Source: Pseudomonadales bacterium (GTDB lineage Bacteria > Pseudomonadota > Gammaproteobacteria > Pseudomonadales > Azotimanducaceae). Taken from it: a stretch of 54,227 nucleotides of DNA. A program made the translations under genes and the position numbers. Location: contig JADHNJ010000014.1 of assembly GCA_016779565.1 (NCBI GenBank), positions 1-54,227 of the forward strand. The letters run 5' to 3'. Below the pieces are notes generated by a model. That model worked only from the letters and a program-made list of their open reading frames with translations, made no database searches and had not been told where the DNA came from. Positions 26,021 to 34,873 of the stretch are shown here, piece by piece. The stretch's first letter is position 1; each line of letters opens with the position of its first letter.

Positions 26021-27889
26021 GTGAATGAACCTAAGAACCCTAAGCGTGAGCTTGGGATGCGCATTCACCGCCGCGATTTAATTCATGGTGCTGGCTTGCT
26101 TGGTTTCGGCTTGAGCCTGCCCCGAAGCCAAAAGGCAGCCGCTGAACCGATAGAAGCTAGCTATCCACCAACCAGAACACAGCTTAGAGGCTCGCATCCT
26201 GGTTCGTTTGAAGCAGCTCATGCTTATACCCGAGATCAGCTGCCGCCACCCAAACCCCGCCGGCTACCCGAGATTTTTGATTTGGTTGTGGTCGGCGCGG
26301 GCATTTCCGGCCTTGCTGCAGCCTACTATTATCAACGGCAATTTGGACCTGACAAAAAGATCCTAATTCTGGACAACCACGACGATTTTGGCGGTCACGC
26401 AAAAAGGAACGAGTTTCATCAAGGCGGTCGGATGCACTTAGGAATTGGTGGCACCCACAACCTTGAATATTGGCAATTTAACCCGGTCGTGACCGACCTC
26501 ATGAACGATCTCGGCGTAGATATCAAAACCCTCAGGGCACAATCTACTTTTGATTACGGCCGGACAGGTAAAAGCCCATATGCGCTATGGTTCGATGCAG
26601 AAACCTTTGGACGAGACCAATTAATTACCGGTTGTAGCCTTAAAGGTCCCCCTTCAACTTCACCGCTACTATTTCTAGACCAGTTTCCCATCAGCGATAC
26701 GGCAAAAGCGCAACTCAAGCGATTTTATACCCTACAGCAAGATCTGCTCGCGGACCTCGCGCCAGAGGCTCGAACTCATTATCTAAGGACTACCGGATAC
26801 TTCGATTTTCTTAGGGATCTCGGGGGTCTTGGTGCTGAGGCAAGACAATTATTTAGCAAGTCATGTCATGGATCCTGGGGGCTTGAGGCCCATTGTCTGT
26901 CCGTTGCCGAAGCCCTCGGCGATGGCTTACCCGGTCTCAATCTGATTGGCGAGACCCCAAGTGAATCAGGTTGGGATTATCCAGCAGCGTTTTTTCCGGA
27001 TGGCAATGCCAGCATTGCGCGGTTGTTGGTTAGCCGTTTAATTCCTGCGGTCGCAAAAGACGTCACCGCTACTTCGATTGCTACCCAAGCATTTGACTAT
27101 GGCGCCCTCGATCAGGCCGCGCAATCGGTGCGGATTCGTTTATCGAGCACCGTGGTCCGCGTGAATCAATCTGGCGGGCTTGTGGGCGTCCGTTACCTTA
27201 AGGGTGGACAAGCCTTTGAAGCTAAAGCACGTCATACCGTTATGGCCTGCTACCATTCCATCCTGCCCTATATCTGTCCTGATTTACCCGCCGAACAAAA
27301 GGCTGCCCAGGCCTATCAGGTCAAATATCCGCTCGTCCTTACCAATGTACTCATCCGCTCTAAAAAGCCCTTCGACCAGTTAGGTATCCACGGCGTCAGC
27401 TGTCCAGGGCGGATGCACGCCTCACTTTTTTTGATGAACGGCATCAATACCGGGGGCTATGAACACGCCTTAAATGACCCTGGTGCTGCAGTGGTGGCTT
27501 TCTGGGGAAGCCTCTCACCACCTGCATCGGCGCTTGATCTTAGGGCACAATTAAGAGCCTCGCGAGAACAAATGCTCGCCTTGCCCTTTGAAGCCTACGA
27601 ATCAGAAGTTCGTTTGGTCCTTGGGGGACTCCTCGGCGATGCCGGATTTAATGTCGACCGAGATATCCTCGCAATTACTGTCAACCGCTGGCCCCATGGC
27701 TATGCACATGAGTATCTCGATCTATGGGATGAGGATTTTGCACCAGGACAGGCGCCCCATGAATTGGCCAGAGCAAGATTCGGCAATCTTACGTTCGCTA
27801 ACTCAGATGCTGGAGCCAGTGCCTACACCCACACCGCAATTGAGGAAGCGTTCCGAGCCGTTAATGAGTTACGCGACCTACGCAGCTGA
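26021..27889 (+). CDS. Spermidine-dehydrogenase-like FAD oxidoreductase with Tat-type leader
   Basis: A 622-residue flavoprotein. The leader has the twin-arginine-type element HRRDLIHGAGLLGFGLSLP, so export of a folded, FAD-loaded protein is likely. The FAD motif is VVVGAGISGLAAAYYYQ (about 91-107), followed by ILDNHDDFGGHAKRNEF. The C-terminal FAD contact reads FANSDAGASAYTHTAIEEA. The RELGM-x-R...RRD start and overall size resemble SpdH, which cleaves spermidine to an aldehyde and diamine. It begins with GTG at 26021; the RELGM segment is part of the family, which supports this over the ATG at 26057. Confidence 0.85.
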   Translation: MNEPKNPKRELGMRIHRRDLIHGAGLLGFGLSLPRSQKAAAEPIEASYPPTRTQLRGSHPGSFEAAHAYTRDQLPPPKPRRLPEIFDLVVVGAGISGLAAAYYYQRQFGPDKKILILDNHDDFGGHAKRNEFHQGGRMHLGIGGTHNLEYWQFNPVVTDLMNDLGVDIKTLRAQSTFDYGRTGKSPYALWFDAETFGRDQLITGCSLKGPPSTSPLLFLDQFPISDTAKAQLKRFYTLQQDLLADLAPEARTHYLRTTGYFDFLRDLGGLGAEARQLFSKSCHGSWGLEAHCLSVAEALGDGLPGLNLIGETPSESGWDYPAAFFPDGNASIARLLVSRLIPAVAKDVTATSIATQAFDYGALDQAAQSVRIRLSSTVVRVNQSGGLVGVRYLKGGQAFEAKARHTVMACYHSILPYICPDLPAEQKAAQAYQVKYPLVLTNVLIRSKKPFDQLGIHGVSCPGRMHASLFLMNGINTGGYEHALNDPGAAVVAFWGSLSPPASALDLRAQLRASREQMLALPFEAYESEVRLVLGGLLGDAGFNVDRDILAITVNRWPHGYAHEYLDLWDEDFAPGQAPHELARARFGNLTFANSDAGASAYTHTAIEEAFRAVNELRDLRS

Positions 27890-27909
27890 ACATACACCGA
27901 GTCAGATCG

Positions 27910-28959
27910 CTAAAATTTTCGTTGGCCACCGATGTCTAGAATCCAGGCTTTGCTCGGATCATAGCCATTGACTGACGCTGCCTGTTTAAATCTGCTAGGC
28001 GGCTCCGCCAAGGGTTCGTCGGATAAATCAAAGGTACCGTAATGGATTGCCAAGGCATGCTTTGCCTTTAGGTCCACCGCCGCTAACATCGCTTCCTCGG
28101 GGTTCATGTGCGTGGCTCGCATCATTGCACGAGGGGCGTAAGCACCAATGGGCACGGCAACCAGATCGAAGGGCCCATAGCGTTCGCCGATGGCCTTAAA
28201 ACCTTTGAAATAACCAGTATCTCCCGCGAAATAGAATCGCTTTGATTCACCGATGACCGCCCAGGACGACCACAGCGAACGATTGGTATCTAAGAGACTG
28301 CGCTTACTCCAATGCTGGGTTGGGAGCGCTACAATTTTATAATGATTGAGTTCAACCGTTTGCCCCCAATCCAGCGCTCTGACCCGTTCGATCCCCGCAT
28401 CGAGCAACACCTCAGCATTACCCAAAGGCACTAAAAATAGGGTTCTTGGATTGATCGCTGCCAACGCCTTTAGCGTGGGTAAATCCATGTGGTCGTAGTG
28501 GTTGTGAGAAATCACTACGACGTCAATGTCTGGTAAATCATCCAGGGCAACCCCTGGCGCGACGAATCGCTTCGGGCCCAGAGCTGGCACGGGACTTGGG
28601 GTCGCAGACCAGATTGGGTCGGTCAAAACATTGAGTCCTGGAAACTGCGCCAAAAGCGTCGCATGGCCAATCCAAGTTACTCTCGCATCATCTTGGGCAG
28701 CTTTTATCGCTGCGAGATCAGGCTGAACCTCGGAAAGGCGGGGTGCACCGTCACCACTTCTAAAATGCGTTGTGAAACGCCTTAATAAAAATGGTATTCG
28801 TACTGTCACCGAGACCTGCTCAAGATCTCCTCCGAGGTTCTGAAACTGGCCAGATGTCGTCACTGGGGCTGGGCCAAGGATTTCGGCCTCAGCAAGGACT
28901 AAATCGACCATGAACAATCCAACGAAAGTCAGGATAAGCTGCTGGTATTGACGACGCAT
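27910..28959 (-). CDS. Exported metallo-beta-lactamase-fold hydrolase (NAPE-PLD/UlaG-like)
   Basis: A 349-residue MBL-fold protein with a signal peptide (LILTFVGLFMVDLVLAEAE). Zinc ligands are in HNHYDHMD, the aspartate in YFAGDTGY, and the histidine in IHYGTFDL; HMNPEEA is also typical. The order WIGHATLLAQF-x-NVLTDPIWS matches the NAPE-hydrolysing phospholipase D and L-ascorbate-6-phosphate lactonase group. A periplasmic phosphodiesterase on lipid headgroups is a fair inference. It converges with the flavoprotein, 20 bases apart. Confidence 0.87.
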   Translation of the reverse strand: MRRQYQQLILTFVGLFMVDLVLAEAEILGPAPVTTSGQFQNLGGDLEQVSVTVRIPFLLRRFTTHFRSGDGAPRLSEVQPDLAAIKAAQDDARVTWIGHATLLAQFPGLNVLTDPIWSATPSPVPALGPKRFVAPGVALDDLPDIDVVVISHNHYDHMDLPTLKALAAINPRTLFLVPLGNAEVLLDAGIERVRALDWGQTVELNHYKIVALPTQHWSKRSLLDTNRSLWSSWAVIGESKRFYFAGDTGYFKGFKAIGERYGPFDLVAVPIGAYAPRAMMRATHMNPEEAMLAAVDLKAKHALAIHYGTFDLSDEPLAEPPSRFKQAASVNGYDPSKAWILDIGGQRKF

Positions 28960-29112
28960 GAATATCTCGCGCTCACAAAACAGTCAATACTAACCTAAAC
29001 CCCTGCCAACACCCACGAGGTACATCCAGCTGGGGCCACCAAAATCGAACAAGACTAGGCAGACACGTTGAATTCGCACTAGACTGAAACAAATAACAAT
29101 CAGGAGACGATC

Positions 29113-29424
29113 ATGACAATTCAAGCAGTCACCACTTGGGAAGGAACCGTTGCCGGTTTACAAATACTAGAAGCTGGCGCGAAACAATCCGGCCCCATTC
29201 ATGAAAGCATGGGTGCTAAGAACCCAAGACTGTGGCGCGCAAGCGCAGGCGGCGATAACGAGCGGGCGTACTATTCCATCGAATTCGATTCCCATGAGGC
29301 CTATGGCAAGTTTAGTGACCTAATGATGGCATCTGAATGGTGGGCCGGCACCATCGAATGGATGGTCGCCAACAAAGATGAGATCGAAAACTTAGGCACG
29401 ACCATCTACTACAACGCCATCTGA
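29113..29424 (+). CDS. Small dimeric alpha-beta barrel-like protein
   Basis: A 103-residue cytoplasmic protein, one copy of a domain whose pattern (WEGTVAGLQILEAGAKQSGPIH-type helix, then LWRASAGGDNERAYYSIEFDSHEAYGKFSDLM) looks like the ferredoxin-like half of dimeric alpha-beta barrels, as in NIPSNAP or EthD proteins. No catalytic residue can be named. AGGAG lies about 7 nt before the ATG. The following gene encodes an exported protein with two copies of a similar domain, which suggests related ligands. Confidence 0.75.
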   Translation: MTIQAVTTWEGTVAGLQILEAGAKQSGPIHESMGAKNPRLWRASAGGDNERAYYSIEFDSHEAYGKFSDLMMASEWWAGTIEWMVANKDEIENLGTTIYYNAI

Positions 29425-29457
29425 CGAAATCGGGCGAACGACTTAAGACATCAAAGA

Positions 29458-29487
29458 CCTGGGGGCACCTAAATTTTTGCGCCCAGG
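29458..29487 (+). terminator. Inverted repeat between the two barrel-like genes
   Basis: CCTGGGGGC and GCGCCCAGG pair with one mismatch across a 12-nt AT-rich loop, 34 bases after the stop codon. No T-run follows the stem. It may attenuate or end the transcript, or stabilise its 3' end. Confidence 0.5.
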
Positions 29488-29643
29488 CTCCTTGATACTT
29501 TGATCACCATCGCTAGCGGCGACTCGCGTTAGTCTTTTTTGAAAACCACTTTCGAACTAAATTGGACGCCGACGGGAATGACCGATCAAACTCGTTGTCA
29601 ATCCTTGCGGATTTCAAACATCAAAACACTCGGAGATTGCAAT

Positions 29644-30342
29644 ATGCAAAAACGTTTAACGAAATGGTTCCTAACCGCCTTAGCGCTAAGCTTTTCCCTA
29701 GGTGCCTCAGCTGAAGTGCTCGAGGTCTATAACTGGAAAGCGCACCCCGGCAAAGCTCAGCAAATGTATGACACGATGGCAAAAGCAAAAGCAATCCAAG
29801 AGTCTGTTGGCATATCAGTTGATGTGTTTAATCTGCAGGTAGGCAGCGATATGACCGTTGATTACGTTCTACGCTTTGATTCCATGGCTGATTGGGGGGC
29901 AAAAAAAGATGCGATCAATACCAATCCGAAATGGATGGCACTCTGGGCAGAATCTAGTGCCGCGGGCAATGCTGACCTGCAAAGCAGTTTGGTGGGCATC
30001 AACCTAGATCCCTCTATCATGGCAGATGATTTCGATAATCTTGTTGTCTATAACGTTTTCGTTTGGCAACCGAGCCCCGGCCAAGCTGCAAACTTAGTGG
30101 CACGCATGATTGAGGCAAAAGCCATTCATGAAGACCTAGGCGCACGGATCGACATCTACAGTGAGGGCGTTGGGGGAACCGGCAACTATCACTATGTGAT
30201 TTCCGCCAAGTCTTGGACCGAGCTTGCGGCAGTGAATACTCGAATGTCAGAAAGTAAGGCTTGGTCAGCCTTCCAAGCCGCTAACGATCCTAACGCGGCA
30301 ACTTTAATTAGAAGTTTCTCAGGGCAACGCGCGCCCTTATAA
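29644..30342 (+). CDS. Exported protein with two dimeric alpha-beta barrel-like repeats
   Basis: A 232-residue protein with a signal peptide (KWFLTALALSFSLGASAEV). The mature part is an internal duplication: VYNWKAHPGKAQQMYDTMAKAKAIQESVG in the first half matches VYNVFVWQPSPGQAANLVARMIEAKAIHEDLG in the second, both followed by a V-x-Y-x-x-x-F/S strand and W. This builds one ferredoxin-like barrel inside a single chain. GGAG lies about 9 nt before the ATG, ruling out the longer frame from 29539. The function is unknown. It may be the periplasmic partner of the protein at 29113. Confidence 0.75.
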   Translation: MQKRLTKWFLTALALSFSLGASAEVLEVYNWKAHPGKAQQMYDTMAKAKAIQESVGISVDVFNLQVGSDMTVDYVLRFDSMADWGAKKDAINTNPKWMALWAESSAAGNADLQSSLVGINLDPSIMADDFDNLVVYNVFVWQPSPGQAANLVARMIEAKAIHEDLGARIDIYSEGVGGTGNYHYVISAKSWTELAAVNTRMSESKAWSAFQAANDPNAATLIRSFSGQRAPL

Positions 30343-30365
30343 ATAGCAATGTTTAAACCGCCGGC

Positions 30366-30392
30366 GCTACGGGCTGCAGGACGCAGCCCTAG
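30366..30392 (+). terminator. Strong hairpin after the exported duplicated-domain gene
   Basis: GGGCTGC (30371-30377) and GCAGCCC (30383-30389) pair perfectly over a 5-nt loop, and CTA/TAG outside extends the stem past one bulged base. It lies about 25 bases after the stop. No T-run is present. Confidence 0.55.
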
Positions 30393-30544
30393 CTGCTTGC
30401 CTTTGATGTTCTTACCTGCGGGCCAGCCGCTCGGTTGTCGCGCCTCAATCACTACGGCGCGCGGTGTGTTAAGTGACTTTTATTGAGACGCTGTTTGATT
30501 CTCATTCAGCCGGTCACCTCATAGCTGCAAGATAAACTCAGGCG

Positions 30545-31240
30545 CTATTGTGTCCCATAATCGATATCCCCGCCCAAAAAAGTTACGCTTTCATCCAGCG
30601 TCGCACGTGCTGTGCGAGCCTGATTCGCAAGCACCTCCGGGTTCTCGTAGCCGAAGCTGAGACCATATAAAACGGTCATGTTATCCGGCAAATCAAAGGT
30701 TTCACGGACTAGATCGGGATAATGGCCCATCGTTCCTTGGGCACAGGAGGCTAACCCATTGGCGGTCATCGCCAGCATTAAGGTCTGGGTATACATACCA
30801 ACATCCGCAGCAGATTGTCCGCCAAAACTATCTTCCATACAAAAGAACGCTACATGGGGTGCATCAAACAGCTCAAAATTTCTAAGACTGGCTCTAGCTC
30901 GACCATCTTTGTCCTCCCATTCGATGCCCATAGCGTCATAGAGTACTTTCGCACAAGCTCGCCTACGACTTTTAAAAGGCTCAGCCAAGCGTCCTTTGTC
31001 GCGATGATCTGGGGCCGCCTGAACGCCTGCTTGCACACGCCTTAAAAACTCCTCACGCATGGCATCCCTGACCGCGCCAGATGCGACACAAACCCGCCAT
31101 GGTTGCACGTTCGTCCCAGAGGGGGTCCATCGGGCGATATCAAAGACTCGCCGCATTAACGCTTTAGGGACTGGGTCTGGCAAAAACCCTCGAACCGAAT
31201 GTCGAGTCCTGACTGCTTCTTCTAGACTCATTTCCGTCAT
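30545..31240 (-). CDS. Nitroreductase-family FMN oxidoreductase
   Basis: A 231-residue nitroreductase-fold protein. The FMN-binding start TRHSVRGFLPDPVP and WTPSGTNVQPWRVCVA is clear; QTLMLAMTANGLASCAQG and LYGLSFGYENPE complete the fold. Such enzymes reduce nitro groups, quinones or enones with NAD(P)H. GAGG lies about 9 nt before the chosen ATG. The insertion with several basic residues (FKSRRRACAKVLYDAMGIEW) is common in the larger members. A second, shorter family member is at 43743. Confidence 0.85.
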   Translation of the reverse strand: MTEMSLEEAVRTRHSVRGFLPDPVPKALMRRVFDIARWTPSGTNVQPWRVCVASGAVRDAMREEFLRRVQAGVQAAPDHRDKGRLAEPFKSRRRACAKVLYDAMGIEWEDKDGRARASLRNFELFDAPHVAFFCMEDSFGGQSAADVGMYTQTLMLAMTANGLASCAQGTMGHYPDLVRETFDLPDNMTVLYGLSFGYENPEVLANQARTARATLDESVTFLGGDIDYGTQ

Positions 31241-31442
31241 AAACGCCTCGATCGATAACAAACGCGCACTATACCGGAAGTCATCGCTAACCTATAGATC
31301 GTTAACGATTAGCTTTATTCTCGGCCGCTTGAGACAGCCGTTATAACGGTAAAACCCGCAGTCGGCCTAAGCTGCTGGACTGCACGTGATTTACTGGCGA
31401 AGACGCCTCAGCTAAGCTTGCAGAAATCATAGGGAGTGAATC

Positions 31443-31787
31443 ATGAGCCAAGACGATCACGATACTGCAACCTCAAAGCTACCTTGGGACGTCATCATTC
31501 ACAGCAGTGCTGGGGTTTTGTGCTTGGTCATTGGTGGTCTGATGGTGTTTGAGGTTTATCTCTGGGCGACAGACGTCTTTTCTGGTTTGATGCTCGTGAC
31601 CTTCTTAAGCGCTATCGTAATCAGTACAACAACCCAGAGCTGGGTGCGAGGTCACTATCTAGCAATGGCGCCCATCGTTGGCATCGTGGCTGGATATTTG
31701 GGGTATGAGTGGGGTTTTATGCTGGCCTATGGTCTATTGTGGTTGGCCTTCATCCATTTCGTTTCACGAGGCTTTGTCTCCGCTTAG
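31443..31787 (+). CDS. Small membrane protein, about four helices
   Basis: A 114-residue protein with four likely transmembrane helices: SAGVLCLVIGGLMVFEVYL, GLMLVTFLSAIVIST, AMAPIVGIVAGYLGYEW and MLAYGLLWLAFIHFV. The size and layout recall the small DctQ-like or TctB-like subunits of solute transporters, but no large subunit is adjacent. GGGAGTGAATC precedes the ATG, a good ribosome site. The function is unknown. Confidence 0.65.
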   Translation: MSQDDHDTATSKLPWDVIIHSSAGVLCLVIGGLMVFEVYLWATDVFSGLMLVTFLSAIVISTTTQSWVRGHYLAMAPIVGIVAGYLGYEWGFMLAYGLLWLAFIHFVSRGFVSA

Positions 31788-31973
31788 ATCAACCAACAAT
31801 ATCACTGTCTCTTTGCTTATGGATAATCATCTAGTGCCGCCGAGGCAACCCAACATCGAACTACGATCGACCCTGCGTTTGCTCGCCATTGACCTTTATG
31901 AAACCCGGCTTAGTTTTGCCAAACGGTTTCTGCTAGTCTGACCACAGTATGAAAATCTCTTTGGGGCTCGTCA

Positions 31974-33416
31974 ATGACACGGCCTAATATCCTGATATTT
32001 ATGCCCGATCAGCTAAGGGCTGATGCCATCGGGTGTTTTGGTAATCCTTTAGCACAAACACCCAATATCGATGCGCTCGCTGCCCGAGGGACCCGATTTA
32101 CCAACTTTTATGCCAATCATCCGGTTTGCAGCCCTTCTCGAGTAAACCTAATGACGGGTTGGTACCCTCACACCCAGGGCCACCGAACCTTGACACATCT
32201 GATCCAGCACGATGAACCTAACCTTCTAAAATATCTAAAAACCGGCGGCTATCAGGTGGCTTGGGCAGGTGCAAGAGGTGATGTCTTTGCCCCCGGAGTC
32301 ACTGAAGCCTCGACCCACTTTTGTGGCTGGACCGTTAAACCCCAAAAAGGCCAAATGGGGATGGGCCCTCAATTTCCGGAAGATTCGCTCGAGTACAAAC
32401 TTTTCTATCATGGTCTAAGGCAGGGAGACGCGCCCTGGTTAGATTTTGATGAGGCCTGTACCCAAACTGCCATCGATTGGATTCATGCCGGTTCGGATCA
32501 GCCGTGGTGCCTTTGGATGCCTCTGATCTTTCCGCATTTGCCTTTTGAAGTCGAACCCAATTGGTATGAGTTGTTCGCCGGCACGGATTTCCCCGCGCCA
32601 ATCCCGCCAACGCCCGGGAAGCCGAAGTTTCACGATGCCCTGAGGGCAAGCTACGGTGCGAATGTTCCAGCTGAATTATGGCAAGAGATCATAAAAATCT
32701 ATTACGCCATGGTCAGCCGCGTCGACAGCCAACTCGGCCGGACAGTTTCGGCGCTTACCAGCTGCGGGCAGATGGAAAACACGGTCATTGTTTTTTTAAC
32801 AGATCACGGAGAATATTTGGGTGACTTCGGATTAGTCGAGAAGTGGCCTTCGGGAATGGACAACTGCCTGCTCCAAAATCCCGTTATCATCGCAGGACCT
32901 GGGGTTAGCGAGGGTGCAACCTCAGATAGCTTCGCAGAAATGGTCGACATCTTGCCGACATTACTCGAATTGGCCGAGATTGAGGTTAACCACACACATT
33001 TTGGCCAGAGCCTAAATCATGTGCTGGCCAATCCAGGCAACCAACATCGGCAACAGGCTTTTTCTGAGGGCGGTTTTACGATGCTGGAGACCGACTTGCT
33101 CGAACAGCCCCAAGGAGAATACAAACAAAAAGGCGCACTTCAACGGTCTCAGCCGGACCTGGTCGGCCGCACTGTTGCGCTAAGAAACGAACGCTACACC
33201 TATGTCTATCGTCTATATGAGGAAGACGAATTTTATGACCGGATCGCGGATCCTGAGGAACAAACGAATTTGTTCAATCAGCCCGATCAGACCAATGTTA
33301 AATCGCAACTGAGGGATGAGATTTTGAACTGGCTTTTAGCGACAGCCGATACGATCCCTTGGTCAAGCGACCCCCGTTTCCCAAGGGTGCCGAACGGCTA
33401 TCACGACCAACTCTAG
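31974..33416 (+). CDS. Sulfatase with formylglycine motif
   Basis: A 480-residue sulfatase of the alkaline phosphatase superfamily. The start is RPNILIFMPDQLRADAIG. The modified residue lies in the perfect CSPSR motif near residue 52, where the cysteine must be turned into formylglycine. The metal-binding FLTDHGEYLGDFGLVEK follows. It hydrolyses sulfate esters, perhaps choline-O-sulfate or a sulfated sugar; the substrate is not readable. No signal peptide is visible, so it is likely cytoplasmic. No formylglycine-generating enzyme is in the window. Confidence 0.9.
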   Translation: MTRPNILIFMPDQLRADAIGCFGNPLAQTPNIDALAARGTRFTNFYANHPVCSPSRVNLMTGWYPHTQGHRTLTHLIQHDEPNLLKYLKTGGYQVAWAGARGDVFAPGVTEASTHFCGWTVKPQKGQMGMGPQFPEDSLEYKLFYHGLRQGDAPWLDFDEACTQTAIDWIHAGSDQPWCLWMPLIFPHLPFEVEPNWYELFAGTDFPAPIPPTPGKPKFHDALRASYGANVPAELWQEIIKIYYAMVSRVDSQLGRTVSALTSCGQMENTVIVFLTDHGEYLGDFGLVEKWPSGMDNCLLQNPVIIAGPGVSEGATSDSFAEMVDILPTLLELAEIEVNHTHFGQSLNHVLANPGNQHRQQAFSEGGFTMLETDLLEQPQGEYKQKGALQRSQPDLVGRTVALRNERYTYVYRLYEEDEFYDRIADPEEQTNLFNQPDQTNVKSQLRDEILNWLLATADTIPWSSDPRFPRVPNGYHDQL

Positions 33417-33451
33417 ATGGCTCAACCCCTAGTTAGCACCAAGACTATGGC

Positions 33452-33802
33452 CTAGGTCGAAAAATGTCCCTGAGCGACACCAGTTTGGTCATACACAGGT
33501 TGTACCAGATCCACTCGATATTTTTGAATAGGCGGCGTCCCCGGTTTGCGAGCAAACTGTGCTAGGTGACCTCCCATGTCTCGATACCAATGACTGTTCA
33601 GATGCGCTGCCAAGGTATCTGAAGATGTCCACTCTTCGTAGACCCAAACTCGGCCTTCGGTAAGATGATCTTGAGTCCAGGCATAAGCAATACACCCTTC
33701 TTCAGCTAACGCTCCTTCGATGTGCGGTCTTGCGGAGCGAATAATCTGCCCAACATCTTCATGCGCTTCAAATTCAATATACCCAGATATTACTACCGTC
33801 AT
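33452..33802 (-). CDS. Antibiotic biosynthesis monooxygenase (ABM)-domain protein
   Basis: A 116-residue ferredoxin-like protein of the ABM type: VISGYIEFEAHEDV, then ALAEEGCIAYAWTQD, VWVYEEWTSSDTLAAHLNS, and a tail. The family includes quinol monooxygenases and heme-degrading enzymes acting without a bound metal. The function here is unknown. It converges with the sulfatase. A second member is at 36813. Confidence 0.8.
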   Translation of the reverse strand: MTVVISGYIEFEAHEDVGQIIRSARPHIEGALAEEGCIAYAWTQDHLTEGRVWVYEEWTSSDTLAAHLNSHWYRDMGGHLAQFARKPGTPPIQKYRVDLVQPVYDQTGVAQGHFST

Positions 33803-34873
33803 TTTTATGCTCTCATTAATCTAAAATTTACCTGCCTGAGGACTCGTTTATCGACGTTTCACTCGCCAAGCCAGCCCCTTACTTTATCAAAGGTGGACCT
33901 CACTTAGCAGTGCCTAAGCGCACCGGTATTTGGCGCTTTCGACTTGCATGGATACCGTGTCATCAACTAGTTAATATGGCGCCTGATTAACCATCCCCTT
34001 TCGATTCCAGCGACCGGTTTAAAGTACGGCAGGTAGCAACGCATTTTTCCCCGCCGCACGTTCGTGGGTTCTAATTCTTCTGGATCTAAGACGCCCTCCC
34101 ACAAAACAGAGGCTGCAGGCCTATCGGCAGGACATTCAATCATGGGTAATCTGGCTGGGCATTGTTACCTGAGGCGCCAGCTCCGGGCTCGGTTGACCGC
34201 TGGCGAGCTAGCGGGTCTTGCTTGACAGACACTTAGCCAAATCCCTTATTGGAAGCGGCTGACGCCACGCTGATCGGCAAGTGACCGGATCCCACTTAGC
34301 GCTTATCCGAGAAAAAAAGGCAGGACGACGAAAGTCGATGCTGCTACGAGGGTCAGTTCTAACGAGGCTGAAGTTATGTTTACAAGGCGTCTTTTGGACA
34401 CGGGGTGCTCCTATTGCAATTTACGTCTGGGCCGTTGTGCGGCACTTTGACTAAGTAAGGGTTACGTCGTTGTATTCAAGGGGCAATGTCGATCGGGACA
34501 ATCGCGCTTCCTGATACAAGACGACTAGGTCTACGAGCACTTGGAGTAAAAAGACCAGCACGGCTCCTAATTGACCTTTGAATCCACCACTCAATGCTCA
34601 GGACGGGCGGAAAACCCACAGCTTTACCAAAGAGGACCAGACAAACTGCCGTCCAGGTAACGCTATTTACAGAGATTTTTTTAATAGAACATTTGCTGCC
34701 GCAATGGGCTAGGCGTTTATGCCGCGAAAACTTCAGGCCGATAAAGCGCTAACTTGCCTAGGCACTTAGCCGTCTATTTCGAGCTAGCGCGTTGTTAGCC
34801 GCAGCGTTGCTGGCTCCCTAAAAGCTTCGAAGGTCTATCTATTCCCTTTGACTGGCCTGACGGTGTCGTCGCT
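33803..34873. other. 1.07-kb stretch without a recognisable gene
   Basis: This is the longest gap in the window, between the ABM protein and the downstream end of the DAHP synthase gene. Only short frames are present. One plus-strand frame (34142-34527) is broken solely by three TGAs, and its product resembles nothing I know. A TTGACA (34222-34227) with TTATTG 18 bases later could be a weak promoter. No tRNA, tmRNA, RNase P or SRP RNA signature was seen. It may hold decayed genes or an untranslated RNA. Confidence 0.4.

Noticed and set aside
34142..34527. Plus-strand frame interrupted only by three TGAs, with a GCSYCNLRLGRC segment, as a second selenoprotein
   Set aside because: No part resembles a known redox family, none of the TGAs lies at a CxxC-type position, and no clear hairpin follows them. 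Three TGAs in 128 codons is within chance for non-coding DNA.
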